Counted from the stretch's first letter, positions 41,620-50,867 are shown. The stretch: DNA of 64,000 nucleotides from Bacillota bacterium (GCA_023390655.1 JAEWCL010000027.1:96789-160788), one strand, 5' to 3'. Numbers and translations are program-made. The notes: generated by a model not told the origin, from the letters alone.

Positions 41620-42281
41620 GTCGTTTCCTCGTTCAGGCGCTCCAAAAGATAGCCCCGTGCGGAGCGTTTTGCGCAAAGCGCAGGAAGGCAAACGTCTGCG
41701 TAGGAGCAGGAGCGGCATCCTTTGTGCGGTTTTACTTTGGGAGTATACTGCCTTTTGTAGTAGGCGTGCATCTGCAAAAAATGCGCATATACGGTTTCGC
41801 GCAGGTCGGATGTGAGCGGGACCTCCTCCCTTTTGCGCGTTTCCCCGTAGTACAGGTAGGCGCAATCGATGGCGCAGCAGAGCATTTCTTCCAGGCAGAT
41901 TGCTTGCGCGCAAAGCTGCAGTCTGTCCCCATCCATGATCTTTGGCGCGCCTTTTTTATATTCCACGGGAGCAGGCAGGTATTGGCCCGCCTGCCCCCGT
42001 ATGGGTACCCCGCGTTCGCTTTGCCTGAATTCCACAACGTCGCACTGGCCGTTCGCCATCAGGCGGGTGGAGCGTATGGGCATGCCGCGGGAGATCAAAA
42101 GCTCCCCGCGCCGTTCCAGGCGATATGCGTCATGCGCCCGCTCATGAAAAATATGGCCTTCAATGGTGTGAATATTCTCATTCCATTGCTGCTCGATCTG
42201 GCGCAGCGCCCACTGCCTCTGGCAAAAGGCGAACGCCTGGATGCCCGAGATGGAAAGATAGTCCTCTTCCGGCGTATGCAT
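41616..42281 (-). CDS. cas4: Cas4, RecB-like nuclease of the adaptation module
   Basis: 221-aa protein that trims prespacers and helps select PAM-containing ones in type I-C systems. The four cysteines for the [4Fe-4S] cluster are visible: Cys20 (FAFCQRQW) and Cys189, Cys192 and Cys198 (HKGCRSCSYADVC). RecB-nuclease residues are Asp81 (GQCDVVEF), Glu107 and Lys109 (PVEYKKG). It lies two bases after cas7 and overlaps cas1 by four bases, as in the canonical operon. Confidence 0.96.
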   Translation of the reverse strand: MHTPEEDYLSISGIQAFAFCQRQWALRQIEQQWNENIHTIEGHIFHERAHDAYRLERRGELLISRGMPIRSTRLMANGQCDVVEFRQSERGVPIRGQAGQYLPAPVEYKKGAPKIMDGDRLQLCAQAICLEEMLCCAIDCAYLYYGETRKREEVPLTSDLRETVYAHFLQMHAYYKRQYTPKVKPHKGCRSCSYADVCLPALCAKRSARGYLLERLNEETT

Positions 42282-42283
42282 CG

Positions 42284-43171
42284 CTACACCATGCGCGTGC
42301 AGTCCACGTTCTGCGGAAGGGCGTCAAGGTTGATTGCTACCTCATAATCCGCATAGCTGCGGGTGGGGGACGGCGCACCCTCCCTGCGCCTGACCTTGAC
42401 AAGATCAAAGAGCTTGTGGGCGGGGGCATTGCCCAGCTCGCTTTCATGCTTGAATACGATCAACTCCCGGAGCGCCATCTGCCCGCGCGCCGCGGAATGG
42501 TCATGCTCAAACATGTTGATGATCGCCTCCCACAGCAGGTTAAGGTCGTCTTCTGAAAAGCCCGTGACTTTCCTTGCGAGGTTGGCGGAGATATGCCCGT
42601 GCGCGCGGTAGAGGCCGTAGGGGATGATGTATTTGCGGCCCATCTCCGTCTTTTTGCGCTCCGCGTCCGCCTCGGTGGTGATGGCGGTGCGGGTAATGGT
42701 GACCTCCTGCTGCGCGATGGGCTCGACGCTGCGCGCGAACCCAAGCTGTACCGGGCCGCGCACCTGGCCGCAGTTGAGCGCCGCCTTTACAAACGTGGTC
42801 ATGACCGCGCCGAACGTGCGGATATCATAGAAGTTGCCGCACATAAAATCGCGGATTTTCGCGTCAATGCCCGGATCGGCCTTTTTATTGAGCTTCTTTT
42901 CATCTATGCCAAGGCGGGTATAGGCGAGATTGTCGCTTGTATTGAGCGGAACGCCTTCCTTGATATAAATTTGGTAGCCAGCCGTATTCTCTTTTACGGT
43001 TTCCACATAATTGCGGATTTTGCGCTTGAGGCATACATCGGTCACAAGGCCGTAGCCGGTTTCTGGGTCCACGCGCGGCATATTGCCCGCGTCCGGGTCG
43101 CCGTTGGGGTTGCCGTTTTCCACATCGAAGAGTATTACAAAATCATACCGGTTTTTGATTGCTTCAGTCAT
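42284..43171 (-). CDS. cas7: Cas7 (Csd2), backbone subunit of the type I-C Cascade
   Basis: 295-aa RAMP protein forming the crRNA-binding filament. The signature N-terminus (YDFVILFDVENGNPNGDPDAGNMPRVDPETGYGLVTDVCLKRKIRNYV) identifies the Csd2/Cas7c family. FGAVMTT and GPVQLGFARSVEPI are further conserved segments. AGGAAGG lies just before the ATG. It sits between cas8c and cas4 and is made in several copies per Cascade. Confidence 0.97.
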   Translation of the reverse strand: MTEAIKNRYDFVILFDVENGNPNGDPDAGNMPRVDPETGYGLVTDVCLKRKIRNYVETVKENTAGYQIYIKEGVPLNTSDNLAYTRLGIDEKKLNKKADPGIDAKIRDFMCGNFYDIRTFGAVMTTFVKAALNCGQVRGPVQLGFARSVEPIAQQEVTITRTAITTEADAERKKTEMGRKYIIPYGLYRAHGHISANLARKVTGFSEDDLNLLWEAIINMFEHDHSAARGQMALRELIVFKHESELGNAPAHKLFDLVKVRRREGAPSPTRSYADYEVAINLDALPQNVDCTRMV

Positions 43172-43199
43172 GGTATCCTTCCTCGCTTTCTATGTTCTG

Positions 43200-45008
43200 T
43201 TATTCGTTCACGGCAGGCGCTTCCGGGGCGGCATCATTGGAAGCGGCGGGCTTCTTTTGGTAGAAGCGCTGCAACTGGTGGTGGTACCCAAGCAGGAACT
43301 GGCATTGCTCGGCGTTGCTCAACCTCGCGGGGAAGGCCTCCCGTTCGTTCGGCGCGGGGAGCCTGCCGATAAGGTCCAATACGAGGTTGCTGTAGAAAAT
43401 GCGCTTGCCCTCGGATTTCATGCGGTTGAGGTATACGGGGTACTGTTTGAGCAGCTCGTTAAATATAAGGGCGGGTGTATCGCAGGCGGTGCTGAAATAC
43501 TTCTTTTTGATGTTCGCGCCGATTTCTGCTTCGCTGCTGTCCTTCTGGATAAATTCAAGCGCCGCGAACAACCGACCCAGCACATAAGGGAGAACGGTGC
43601 ATTCTTCATTAAGAGACACTTTTGCTACCTCCTTTGTTTCGGGATCGTTAACATGGTTTTTTAGCAAATACGCTTTGAGGATCGCGGCCTTGCCGCGGTT
43701 GATGTTGTGCTCCGCGCGCACGCGCAGCAGCACGTTTTGCATAAGGGCCTCCGGATATTTTTCGTTGCTCAGGATCGCCTCAAGCACCGCGCCCGCGAGA
43801 AGCGGGGAGGAGGCGTTGTCCTTGGACATGGGGTGCACGGTTTCGAGAAGCAGCCAATAAGGCGCAAGATAGTCCCTCTCATAGGGCGCTTTTGCAATTT
43901 CCAGCCGCTCGTAATGTGCCGCGATGTTTTTGAGCATGTTGCCAAATGTATCCTGTAAGAAAAAGCGCACGGAGATGCGTGCGGCGTTGGGCGCAAGCCC
44001 AAGCACGCAGAAGGGAGTGCCGGGGTCAAGTCCCTCTGCTGCAATCGGCAGACCGTGTACAACCTTGTGGAGGATGCTGTCTAACAGCTTGTTCTGGTCC
44101 TCCTTCGGGGAAAAGGCGGCGGAAAAAACGCCCACATACGCGGGGTTCGCGTCCTCGGCCCAGTAGACGATACTGGTATCCCCCAGATACGTATTGTGGG
44201 AAGGGTGGGAAAGCAGGTAGTTGAGCGCTGTTGCATATGCAAACGCCGCGTATTCGCTCACCGGCGCGTTGATGCTGGAGCTTAGCCCGTAGGACTCGTA
44301 GGCCGAAGCGTTGAAGGAAACAAGGTTTGCGCCCGCGCTCTGCGTATCCCGCACGCCCTTGATCTTGGGGTGCAATAGCGCGATGGGCGCATCCTCCTCG
44401 CCCGTCACCAGGCATTGCATGCGCGTATCGCTTAACTGTGCGTTTTTATACCGTACCCAGGCTTCCTGCAATTTGGCGTCATCGTGCGCGAATGTTCCAT
44501 CCGGCGCAATGAAGATGAAATACCTTCCCGCCTTCATTTCCTCAATAAGCGCCGGGTCGGAAAGCGCGGGATGCGGCGTTTGCGGGTCATACCGCTCAAA
44601 ATACGCATAGATTGCCCTTGCCGCGGGGGAATCGATACCGGATAAAATCTCCTGATGCAGTTGTTTTGAAGCCGCGAAGCATTCCGCGGTGCGCCTGGGG
44701 TCACCCTTATAATCGTACCCCAACAGGAACAGCGCGTTGTCGCACAGAAAGTTCGCCAAAATGTTTACGCCGCGCACATACGGCATGGGGAGGATCATCG
44801 ACTGCGGGATCTCGACCGTCTTTTTGCCTGCCTGCGTTTCCACCTTTAACGGGAGGATTTGCGTGAGCGTTCCGTCTTCACTTAGGCAAAGCCCGTATGA
44901 GACCCTTGCCTGGGCAAACCAAACGGGAGGCACCCGGTCTCGCTCATGAAGCGTATCCCTTGCCTCGTCCATGAGCGCATAATAGTGCGCTAAGGATTGT
45001 AAAATCAC
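43200..45008 (-). CDS. cas8c: Cas8c (Csd1), large subunit of the type I-C Cascade
   Basis: 602-aa large subunit that recognises the PAM and recruits Cas3. It begins with GTG, overlapping the cas5 stop by four bases (GTGA). Family features are LAHYYALMDEARDTLHERDRVPPVWFA at the start, the NFLCDNALFLLGYD segment and a helical C-terminal domain. In type I-C an internal start often yields a separate small Cas11 protein from the 3' part of this gene. Candidates could exist here but I did not fix one. Confidence 0.96.
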   Translation of the reverse strand: MILQSLAHYYALMDEARDTLHERDRVPPVWFAQARVSYGLCLSEDGTLTQILPLKVETQAGKKTVEIPQSMILPMPYVRGVNILANFLCDNALFLLGYDYKGDPRRTAECFAASKQLHQEILSGIDSPAARAIYAYFERYDPQTPHPALSDPALIEEMKAGRYFIFIAPDGTFAHDDAKLQEAWVRYKNAQLSDTRMQCLVTGEEDAPIALLHPKIKGVRDTQSAGANLVSFNASAYESYGLSSSINAPVSEYAAFAYATALNYLLSHPSHNTYLGDTSIVYWAEDANPAYVGVFSAAFSPKEDQNKLLDSILHKVVHGLPIAAEGLDPGTPFCVLGLAPNAARISVRFFLQDTFGNMLKNIAAHYERLEIAKAPYERDYLAPYWLLLETVHPMSKDNASSPLLAGAVLEAILSNEKYPEALMQNVLLRVRAEHNINRGKAAILKAYLLKNHVNDPETKEVAKVSLNEECTVLPYVLGRLFAALEFIQKDSSEAEIGANIKKKYFSTACDTPALIFNELLKQYPVYLNRMKSEGKRIFYSNLVLDLIGRLPAPNEREAFPARLSNAEQCQFLLGYHHQLQRFYQKKPAASNDAAPEAPAVNE

Positions 45009-45655
45009 TGGAACACCTCCACGCCGGAAAGATCCAGCACGCCGTCGTGAAGCATCGCGCGGAAGAACTGGGGCTTGATGTCATTAGGATCGGCGTAATC
45101 CATATCATAGAGCATAAAGCCAAGGTCCCGTTCCCCCTCGTAGGCGGTCTTTCCTATGGGGCGTTCTGCCACGCGCACATCCGCGGGAAATTCGCGGCAC
45201 CCGAGGTAGGGCTGCTGGAAGCACTGCCCCTTTTGGAGCCGCCGCATAACGATGGCATAAATCTTGTCCGCGCTGTCATCCGGCGCGGCTTTTGATGTGA
45301 GATCAAAATGCGCCTCAATGACATAGCGCACGTCCCGCAGCAGCAGTGAGGCACGCTGCTGAATGGCTGCCTGAGCGCTGATATAGAGCGGTTCGTTCTT
45401 TCCTTTCATCACGGTGAGCGCGTTTGCTGCGGAAAGCTTGGCGGATACCTCGTTGCGGCGGATGTTGACAAACTGGATGGGGTTCATGACATGGATTTTG
45501 TCGATCGTCCACCGGATGCCGGGGTGCCAGTAGATCGATTCGAATAGTCCGCGCGCAGCGGAGGGTGTGATCATATCGTAGCTCACGCGTTCCACCTTGA
45601 GTTCCGGACGGCTAAACAGCGCATACGGACCGGAAACCTCCATTACAACACCCAA
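45005..45655 (-). CDS. cas5c: Cas5c, crRNA-processing subunit
   Basis: 216-aa RAMP protein which in type I-C replaces Cas6 and cuts the pre-crRNA, then stays on the 5' handle. The family core is GPYALFSRPELKVERVSYDMITPSAARGLFESIYWHP, followed by a C-terminal domain with FPADVRVAERP and LGFMLYDMDY. I place the start at a TTG (45655): it has GGAGGTGA seven bases upstream and yields MGVVMEVSGPY, matching known Cas5c N-termini. A GTG at 45685 would add ten residues and leave this strong binding site inside the coding region. Confidence 0.93.
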   Translation of the reverse strand: MGVVMEVSGPYALFSRPELKVERVSYDMITPSAARGLFESIYWHPGIRWTIDKIHVMNPIQFVNIRRNEVSAKLSAANALTVMKGKNEPLYISAQAAIQQRASLLLRDVRYVIEAHFDLTSKAAPDDSADKIYAIVMRRLQKGQCFQQPYLGCREFPADVRVAERPIGKTAYEGERDLGFMLYDMDYADPNDIKPQFFRAMLHDGVLDLSGVEVFQ

Positions 45656-45692
45656 AAAATCACCTCCTATAATTTGCAGGGTCACTATATCG

Positions 45693-47858
45693 TCAGGCCC
45701 ACACGCCTATTCCGGTATCCGGCACGCGAAGACCGATTTGCCCGTCATACAGGGAAGCATCGCGCAATATGGCAAGCTCGTCGTCCAGTACGTCCAAGAC
45801 GCCCGCACCAAGCAGCGCGAGATAGGCGTTTTCGTACACGTTGACACCAAAGTGTCCGGCTTTGCGGAGGAGCTCCCGGCTGCGGAACCCTTCTTTGAGC
45901 TGTTCCGCAATCGCGACCGAGTCCGGTTCGTCGGATAACGCGATCACGATCTGCCGCGTATTCTGCTCGATGAGACAGAACTCCTGCGCGACGGAAGCAA
46001 ACGGGAAAGAAAGGGACGTTGCACCCGCTTCCAGCCTTTCCACGATGTCTTTTTGATCCAGCGACGCGCCCTTGTGATGATAGAGCTGTTCAAAATAGGC
46101 GCGGATGGTCGCGGGGGAGCCGATGTCTCCGTATTCCTCCGTCAGCTTGTCCGCCAGGCGAAAAGGCAGCTTCAGACTTGCGGGGATGCGGGCGGATCCA
46201 TCTTCCCAAAAGCGGAACAGATGCACAAGACTTTCTTCTATTGCTCGTTTGCCTTCCCGGTTGCAACGGCCCGCCGCCTGAATCATGGAATCGAGCCCGG
46301 CGCGCTCGCGGTAGAGCACAGGAAAATCGAGATCCACCCCGGCCTCAATCAGGCTGGTGGAAACGACTTTGCAGGGGAGCCTGCTCTGAAGCCGTTTGCG
46401 GATGATCTCCAGCATACGCTTGCGGTGGATTGGGTACATGAGCGTGGATAGATGATAGCAGCCTTCGCCTTGTAACAACTCAAACACCGCCTGCGCCTGC
46501 ATGCGCGTGTTGACGATGCAAAGCGCCTGATGCTCGCGGTTGAGCCGTTCCGCCAATGTCTCTGTGGAGAAGGGCGCCTCTTCCGCAACAAAGCGGGTCC
46601 GCCGGAAAAAGGCATAGAGTGTCTCGTGGTCCGGGCAGATTTCGACCGGACGCATCCCGTTTGGGAAATATGGATCCAGCGCGGGCTGCGTGGCGCTGCA
46701 CAGCACCGCCGTGCAGCGGTAGTTTTTCACCAGTTCCGCGATGGCGCGCACACAGGGAAGCAGGTAGGGTGCGGGCAGCATCTGTGCCTCGTCGAATATG
46801 ATAACGCTGTTCGCAATGCTGTGGAGCCTTCTGCATTTTGAAGGACGGTTGGAAAAGAGCGATTCAAAGAATTGCACGGAGGTGGTGACGACGATCGGAA
46901 TGTCCCAATTTTCGCTGGCGTGCCGCTTATAGAAGCGGTCGAAATCTTGGTTCTCCTCCGCGTCGTCATAGCCTGCGTTGCTGTGGTGCTCCAATATGGC
47001 GGCGTCTCCGAATATTTCACGGAACACGCCCGCGGTCTGTTCAATGATGTTTGTATAGGGAATCACGTAGATAATCCGCCGCAGGCCATGCTCCGCCGCG
47101 TGACGCAAAGCAAACGCCATGGAGGAGAGCGTCTTGCCTCCGCCCGTGGGTACGGTAAGCGAATACAAGCCACGGGACAGCAGCCCTGCCTCCCTGCAAC
47201 GGGCAAGAATTTCCGTTCGCTTGTGGTTGAGTTCGGTTTGTGGCACTCCAAACGAATCGAGATGCCGCTCCAGCAACGGAAGAAGGGGCGCAAGCGAAAG
47301 ATCATTTTGCCTAATTGGAGCGTTGTTCATGAACGCCTCGGTGTCCAGATAATCTGCATCGACGAGACAGGAAAACAGCATCCGCGTCAGAAAGGAAAGC
47401 GAAAACCCTTGCCGCTCCAGCATGACAATGGGCGGCGGAGGCAACACCATGGAAGCGGGCAACCCTGCCTCTTTGAGGTAACCGGGAATATCCCAGCCGT
47501 ACTTCTTGTGACGCATCAGCTTTGCGCGCAATGTTGGGGAATCGGGCGTGTCTGCACTATTCCCGCCATCCGGCATGCCCGCGTGGTGGCCTGCTGTGCA
47601 ATAGGCCAGAAGATGGGTATTGGGTTGATAGAGGGCGATGGCTGCCGCCGCCGCATGCTCTGTTTTCGGGCCGCCATTTAGAAGATACCGCTGAAACGCA
47701 GTGGCGGTTTTCCCGATATCGTGCACCAAGCCCCCATGCCGTGCCCATTCTTCACATCCGAATTGCGATGCAAAGCAGCCCGCAAGGTCACCTGCGTTCT
47801 GCAAGTGGGTGGAAAGCGGTTGGATGCGGCCATCCTTGCTTGTGTGGGCAACGAGCAT
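45693..47858 (-). CDS. cas3: Cas3, HD nuclease-helicase
   Basis: 721-aa effector nuclease-helicase that degrades target DNA after Cascade binding. The N-terminal HD domain shows HGGLVHDIGKTATAFQRYL (His46-Asp47) and later HHAGMPDGG. The SF2 helicase has Walker A VPTGGGKT, the DEAH-box variant FDEAQM, LCSATQP and a C-terminal QAAGRCNREG motif VI. The start at 47858 has GGAGG eight bases upstream. An upstream in-frame TTG at 47879 would fall on the predicted transcription start. First gene of the cas operon, all motifs intact. Confidence 0.97.
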   Translation of the reverse strand: MLVAHTSKDGRIQPLSTHLQNAGDLAGCFASQFGCEEWARHGGLVHDIGKTATAFQRYLLNGGPKTEHAAAAAIALYQPNTHLLAYCTAGHHAGMPDGGNSADTPDSPTLRAKLMRHKKYGWDIPGYLKEAGLPASMVLPPPPIVMLERQGFSLSFLTRMLFSCLVDADYLDTEAFMNNAPIRQNDLSLAPLLPLLERHLDSFGVPQTELNHKRTEILARCREAGLLSRGLYSLTVPTGGGKTLSSMAFALRHAAEHGLRRIIYVIPYTNIIEQTAGVFREIFGDAAILEHHSNAGYDDAEENQDFDRFYKRHASENWDIPIVVTTSVQFFESLFSNRPSKCRRLHSIANSVIIFDEAQMLPAPYLLPCVRAIAELVKNYRCTAVLCSATQPALDPYFPNGMRPVEICPDHETLYAFFRRTRFVAEEAPFSTETLAERLNREHQALCIVNTRMQAQAVFELLQGEGCYHLSTLMYPIHRKRMLEIIRKRLQSRLPCKVVSTSLIEAGVDLDFPVLYRERAGLDSMIQAAGRCNREGKRAIEESLVHLFRFWEDGSARIPASLKLPFRLADKLTEEYGDIGSPATIRAYFEQLYHHKGASLDQKDIVERLEAGATSLSFPFASVAQEFCLIEQNTRQIVIALSDEPDSVAIAEQLKEGFRSRELLRKAGHFGVNVYENAYLALLGAGVLDVLDDELAILRDASLYDGQIGLRVPDTGIGVWA

Positions 47859-47890
47859 TGGAACAATCCCTCCATTCAAAGATGCCTTTC

Positions 47891-47896
47891 ATTATA
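47891..47896 (-). promoter_or_regulatory. Predicted -10 element of the cas operon
   Basis: TATAAT on the minus strand, placing transcription start near 47884, about 26 bases before the chosen cas3 ATG. No good -35 hexamer is seen at the usual distance, so the promoter may be weak or activator-dependent. Confidence 0.45.
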
Positions 47897-48370
47897 AGGC
47901 TCGTATTGTAGCTAAAATTTTGATCCATTTGAATGGCAGGCTTGCCTGGCATTGATAAAACTTGATACTCAATGGCTTTTTACTATTTGCTTAATGCAAT
48001 CCGGTATCATGCAACGCAAGAAGATTATGGCATATATTTTACATTATACATTTTGCCGTTTTAGGATACAAGATGCCGACTTCTGTCCTATTAACACTCT
48101 TCGCTGTTGATAATGCATCGCTGTTTGGTGACCCATGAAAGTACGCGGCTATACAAATATGGGAAAAGGAGGCCAAAATCTCGCCTCCCTTCTCGCGCTT
48201 AGGTTATTATTGAAAAAAGGTTGGCGGCTTTTATTATAGATGCATGAATTCCCGCACCGCCCGCAAAAAGGTGGTAGGCCATTAGGCGGCGTAAAGTGCG
48301 CGCTTGCAAGCACTTAGCCGCCAAGGCCGGGCCTTTTTGCGGAAAAGGAGGAGCACAATGGAGCGGGACG
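47897..48370. other. Intergenic region with hairpins, no gene
   Basis: Region between the cas operon promoter and the tRNA terminator. No credible frame is present. It holds a long hairpin GGCGGC...GTGC / GCAC...GCCGCC (48285-48322) followed on the plus strand by a short stem AAGGC / GCCTT with T-run (48323-48337), together resembling a plus-strand terminator without an obvious gene, and a GGAGGC / GCCTCC stem near 48169-48190. Confidence 0.4.
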
Positions 48371-48402
48371 AAAAATCCCCAATCGCAAAGCGATTGGGGA
48401 TT
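48371..48402 (-). terminator. Terminator of the tRNA-Ala transcript
   Basis: Perfect 13-bp stem AATCCCCAATCGC / GCGATTGGGGATT with a three-base loop. On the minus strand it is followed by T residues. It lies just beyond the tRNA 3' end. Confidence 0.85.
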
Positions 48403-48429
48403 ATGAGTGGAGCGTAATTTGCTCCGACG

Positions 48430-48506
48430 TGGTGGAGCTTACCGGATTCGAACCGGTGATCTCTACACTGCCAGTGTAGCGCGATAGCCAACTTCGCTAA
48501 AGCCCC
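48430..48506 (-). tRNA. tRNA-Ala (anticodon GGC)
   Basis: Full cloverleaf on the minus strand with encoded CCA. The acceptor GGGGCTT pairs with AAGCTCC and includes the G3-U70 pair that is the alanine identity element. The D-stem is GCGA/TCGC, the anticodon stem CTACA/TGTAG with loop CTGGCAG (anticodon GGC, reads GCC/GCU), and the T-arm ACCGG-TTCGAAT-CCGGT. It lies between the cas promoter region and mreB, with its own terminator. Confidence 0.95.
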
Positions 48507-48615
48507 GTACTGCGGCAGAACCCTGTCGGGTTTTGCACGCAAGGGATATTATATCCGAATCAAATGCGTTTGTAAAGATGCAATTTGTACAAGCCAGAAG
48601 GTTTGCGATGCAATA

Positions 48616-49656
48616 TCAGCCGTCAAAATACTCGCCGCGCTTGTAGTCGTAAATGGCGCCGTTGGTGTAGACGTTGATGTTTTCAAGCACCTTGCCGGTG
48701 CCGATCGCAACGCAGCTGATGGGGTCTTCCGCCACATAGCAGGGGACCTTCGTGTGCTCCGCCACAAAGCGATCCATACCATAGAGCAGCGCGCCGCCGC
48801 CGGTCAGACAAATGCCGCTTTCCGCAATGTCCGAAGCGAGTTCGGGCGGGGTGCGCTCAAACAGCGCGCGCACGCTTTCCAATATGCTCTGGAGAGGTTC
48901 TTCCAGCGCTTCGATCATTTCGTTGGAGCCGACGACGATGGCCTGCGGGAGACCTGAGATGAGGTTACGGCCCTTAACGTCGATGAATACCTGCTCCTTG
49001 CGGGGGTAGGCCGAGCCGATAGCGATCTTCATTTCTTCTGCGGTGCGCTCGCCGATCAACAGATTGTGCTTCTTGCGCATGTAGCGCACGATGGCGTCGT
49101 CAAACTTATCGCCCGCGATTTTAATGGAGTCCGAAATAACCGCGCCGCCTAAGGAGATGATGGCAATATCCGTCGTGCCGCCGCCGATATCGAGCACCAT
49201 GCTGCCGCGCGGCTGGGAAATATCGATGCCTGCGCCGATGGCCGCCGCAATGGGTTCTTCAATCAGGAAGGTGTGGCGCGCACCCGCTTCTTCCGTTGCG
49301 TCGATGACCGAGCGCTTTTCCACTTCCGTCACGCCCGAAGGCACGCATACGACCACGCGGGGCTTGAAGAAGATATGGGAACCGACAACCTTTTTAAGAA
49401 AATGATTCAAAAGCCGTTCCGTAATATCAAAGTTGGAAATGACGCCGTCCTTCAAAGGACGGATGGCGATGATGCTGCCCGGCGTACGCCCAAGCATGCG
49501 CCGCGCCTCCTCGCCAACGGCAAGAATACGGCCCGTAATGCGTTCTACCGCTACGACGGAGGGCTCCCTCAGAACAATTCCCTTGCCCTTGACATATACA
49601 AGAACACTGGATGTTCCAAGGTCAATTCCTACATCGTTGAACTCAAACAATCCCAT
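48616..49656 (-). CDS. mreB: MreB/Mbl-type rod-shape actin homologue, copy 1
   Basis: 346-aa actin-fold ATPase that forms membrane-bound filaments guiding lateral wall synthesis. Phosphate 1 motif VGIDLGTSSVLVYVKGKGIVLREPSVVA, connector and phosphate 2 motif VLDIGGGTTDIAIISLGG, and the adenosine motif ICLTGGGALLYGMDRF are all intact. It is monocistronic, transcribed from its own promoter (49749-49777), and separate from mreCD, as Mbl/MreBH-type paralogues usually are. AGAGG precedes the ATG. A second, more divergent copy is at 56360. Confidence 0.95.
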   Translation of the reverse strand: MGLFEFNDVGIDLGTSSVLVYVKGKGIVLREPSVVAVERITGRILAVGEEARRMLGRTPGSIIAIRPLKDGVISNFDITERLLNHFLKKVVGSHIFFKPRVVVCVPSGVTEVEKRSVIDATEEAGARHTFLIEEPIAAAIGAGIDISQPRGSMVLDIGGGTTDIAIISLGGAVISDSIKIAGDKFDDAIVRYMRKKHNLLIGERTAEEMKIAIGSAYPRKEQVFIDVKGRNLISGLPQAIVVGSNEMIEALEEPLQSILESVRALFERTPPELASDIAESGICLTGGGALLYGMDRFVAEHTKVPCYVAEDPISCVAIGTGKVLENINVYTNGAIYDYKRGEYFDG

Positions 49657-49748
49657 GCTGCGATCCTCTTACCTTTCGGTTGTTGCTGAATATGGCGTAT
49701 AGCGGGATTTTTTGCATAAGAAATCTGCCTGCAATCAGCCTGTATAGT

Positions 49749-49777
49749 ATGATACCGCAAATTCGTCCACTTTTCAA
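49749..49777 (-). promoter_or_regulatory. Promoter of mreB copy 1
   Basis: On the minus strand TTGAAA (plus 49772-49777) and TATCAT (plus 49749-49754) with a 17-base spacer, about 95 bases upstream of the ATG. Confidence 0.6.
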
Positions 49778-49902
49778 ACATCCGCATCATATTTCACAAA
49801 AAATTTTACGTATTCATGCATGAAAAATGCAACCTACCGCGGATTCTTTGCGTTATACACCTACAGCAAAGTGTCCGTTTTGTAAATCACGGACGGTATG
49901 CC

Positions 49903-49932
49903 TTGCATGAAAGCTGTGCGATACGGTACAAT
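49903..49932 (+). promoter_or_regulatory. Promoter of the sortase gene
   Basis: TTGCAT (49903-49908) and TACAAT (49927-49932) with an 18-base spacer. Transcription would start near 49939, about 50 bases before the chosen start codon. Confidence 0.5.
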
Positions 49933-49986
49933 TTGTACATGCCCGGTATTCCTCTATTTATAATAATGAAATGTTTGGTGAAGCGC

Positions 49987-50850
49987 ATGGCAGTTTGCCA
50001 ATGGAAACAAAAAATGAAACGGATGTGGACGCGCACGGCAGGCGTGCTGCTTTTGCTGCTTACAGTGCTTATTGCGGCCTGCACGCCGCAGGCGCAGCCT
50101 GGCGTGAATGTACCCACACCCACGCCGGAAGCGCCCGCAGCGACCAACGCCCCTGCCGCTACGCCGATACAGGGGGGGATCCCTTCGCCTTCTTCCACCG
50201 GTTCCGGTGAAATCCCGGTTGAAGAAATCGACGGTGTGGCAGACCCGGATGACGTTTTGCCGCCGGCCCGCCCCTATGACGAGTATAAAAGGCTCAACAG
50301 CGATGTGATTGGCTGGATTACCGTGCCCAACACCCAGATCGATTATCCCGTTGCCCGGGCCGCGGACAACGAATATTACCTCACGCACAACATTGAAAAG
50401 AAAAAATCCAAGCACGGCGCGATCTTTATGGATTACCGCAATGCGGATAAGGAACAACAATACCACCTTATCCTCTACGGCCACAACATGAAGAACGGCA
50501 CCATGTTCCACGACCTCAACAACTACAAGCAGCGCAGCTTCTTTGAAAAAAACCGCGTGATTACGTTTAACTGGGACGGCACGGAGACGAAGTGGGAGGT
50601 CTATCTTGCGTTTGTATGGCATCCCGGCCCCGTGTACTGGCATACCCGTTTTAATGCCAAGACGCCTGCGGAGAATTTTGCGGAGTATATGAACGAGATC
50701 GTCTCCTATATGAAATCCGAGAAATATACCATATACGACGACACCGTCACCATCAAGCCAAGCGATCGGGTATTAACCCTTTCCACCTGCACGTATGAGT
50801 ACGATCAGTCCCGCTATGTAGTCTGCGCCCGCCAAATACCGAACAAATAA
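49987..50850 (+). CDS. Class B sortase, predicted lipoprotein
   Basis: 287-aa cysteine transpeptidase that attaches or crosslinks surface proteins. The catalytic set is visible: His166 (LILYGHNMKNG), Cys268 (LTLSTCTYEY) and Arg276 (SRYVVCARQ). WITVPNTQIDYPVARAADNEYYL begins the sortase fold and the YGHN/LSTC forms identify class B. The N-terminus is unusual: a hydrophobic run ending VLIAAC provides a lipobox (Cys32), followed by a Pro/Ala/Thr-rich linker of about 60 residues. The start is not certain. GGTGA at 49977-49981 favours 49987, but 49966 and 50014 are possible. No substrate with a recognisable sorting signal is encoded in this window. Confidence 0.9.
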   Translation: MAVCQWKQKMKRMWTRTAGVLLLLLTVLIAACTPQAQPGVNVPTPTPEAPAATNAPAATPIQGGIPSPSSTGSGEIPVEEIDGVADPDDVLPPARPYDEYKRLNSDVIGWITVPNTQIDYPVARAADNEYYLTHNIEKKKSKHGAIFMDYRNADKEQQYHLILYGHNMKNGTMFHDLNNYKQRSFFEKNRVITFNWDGTETKWEVYLAFVWHPGPVYWHTRFNAKTPAENFAEYMNEIVSYMKSEKYTIYDDTVTIKPSDRVLTLSTCTYEYDQSRYVVCARQIPNK

Positions 50851-50867
50851 GCAGTTGCAACAGCTTT

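Noticed and set aside
40287..47858. Missing cas6 as a sign of a broken CRISPR system
   Set aside because: Type I-C systems use Cas5c for crRNA processing and normally lack cas6.
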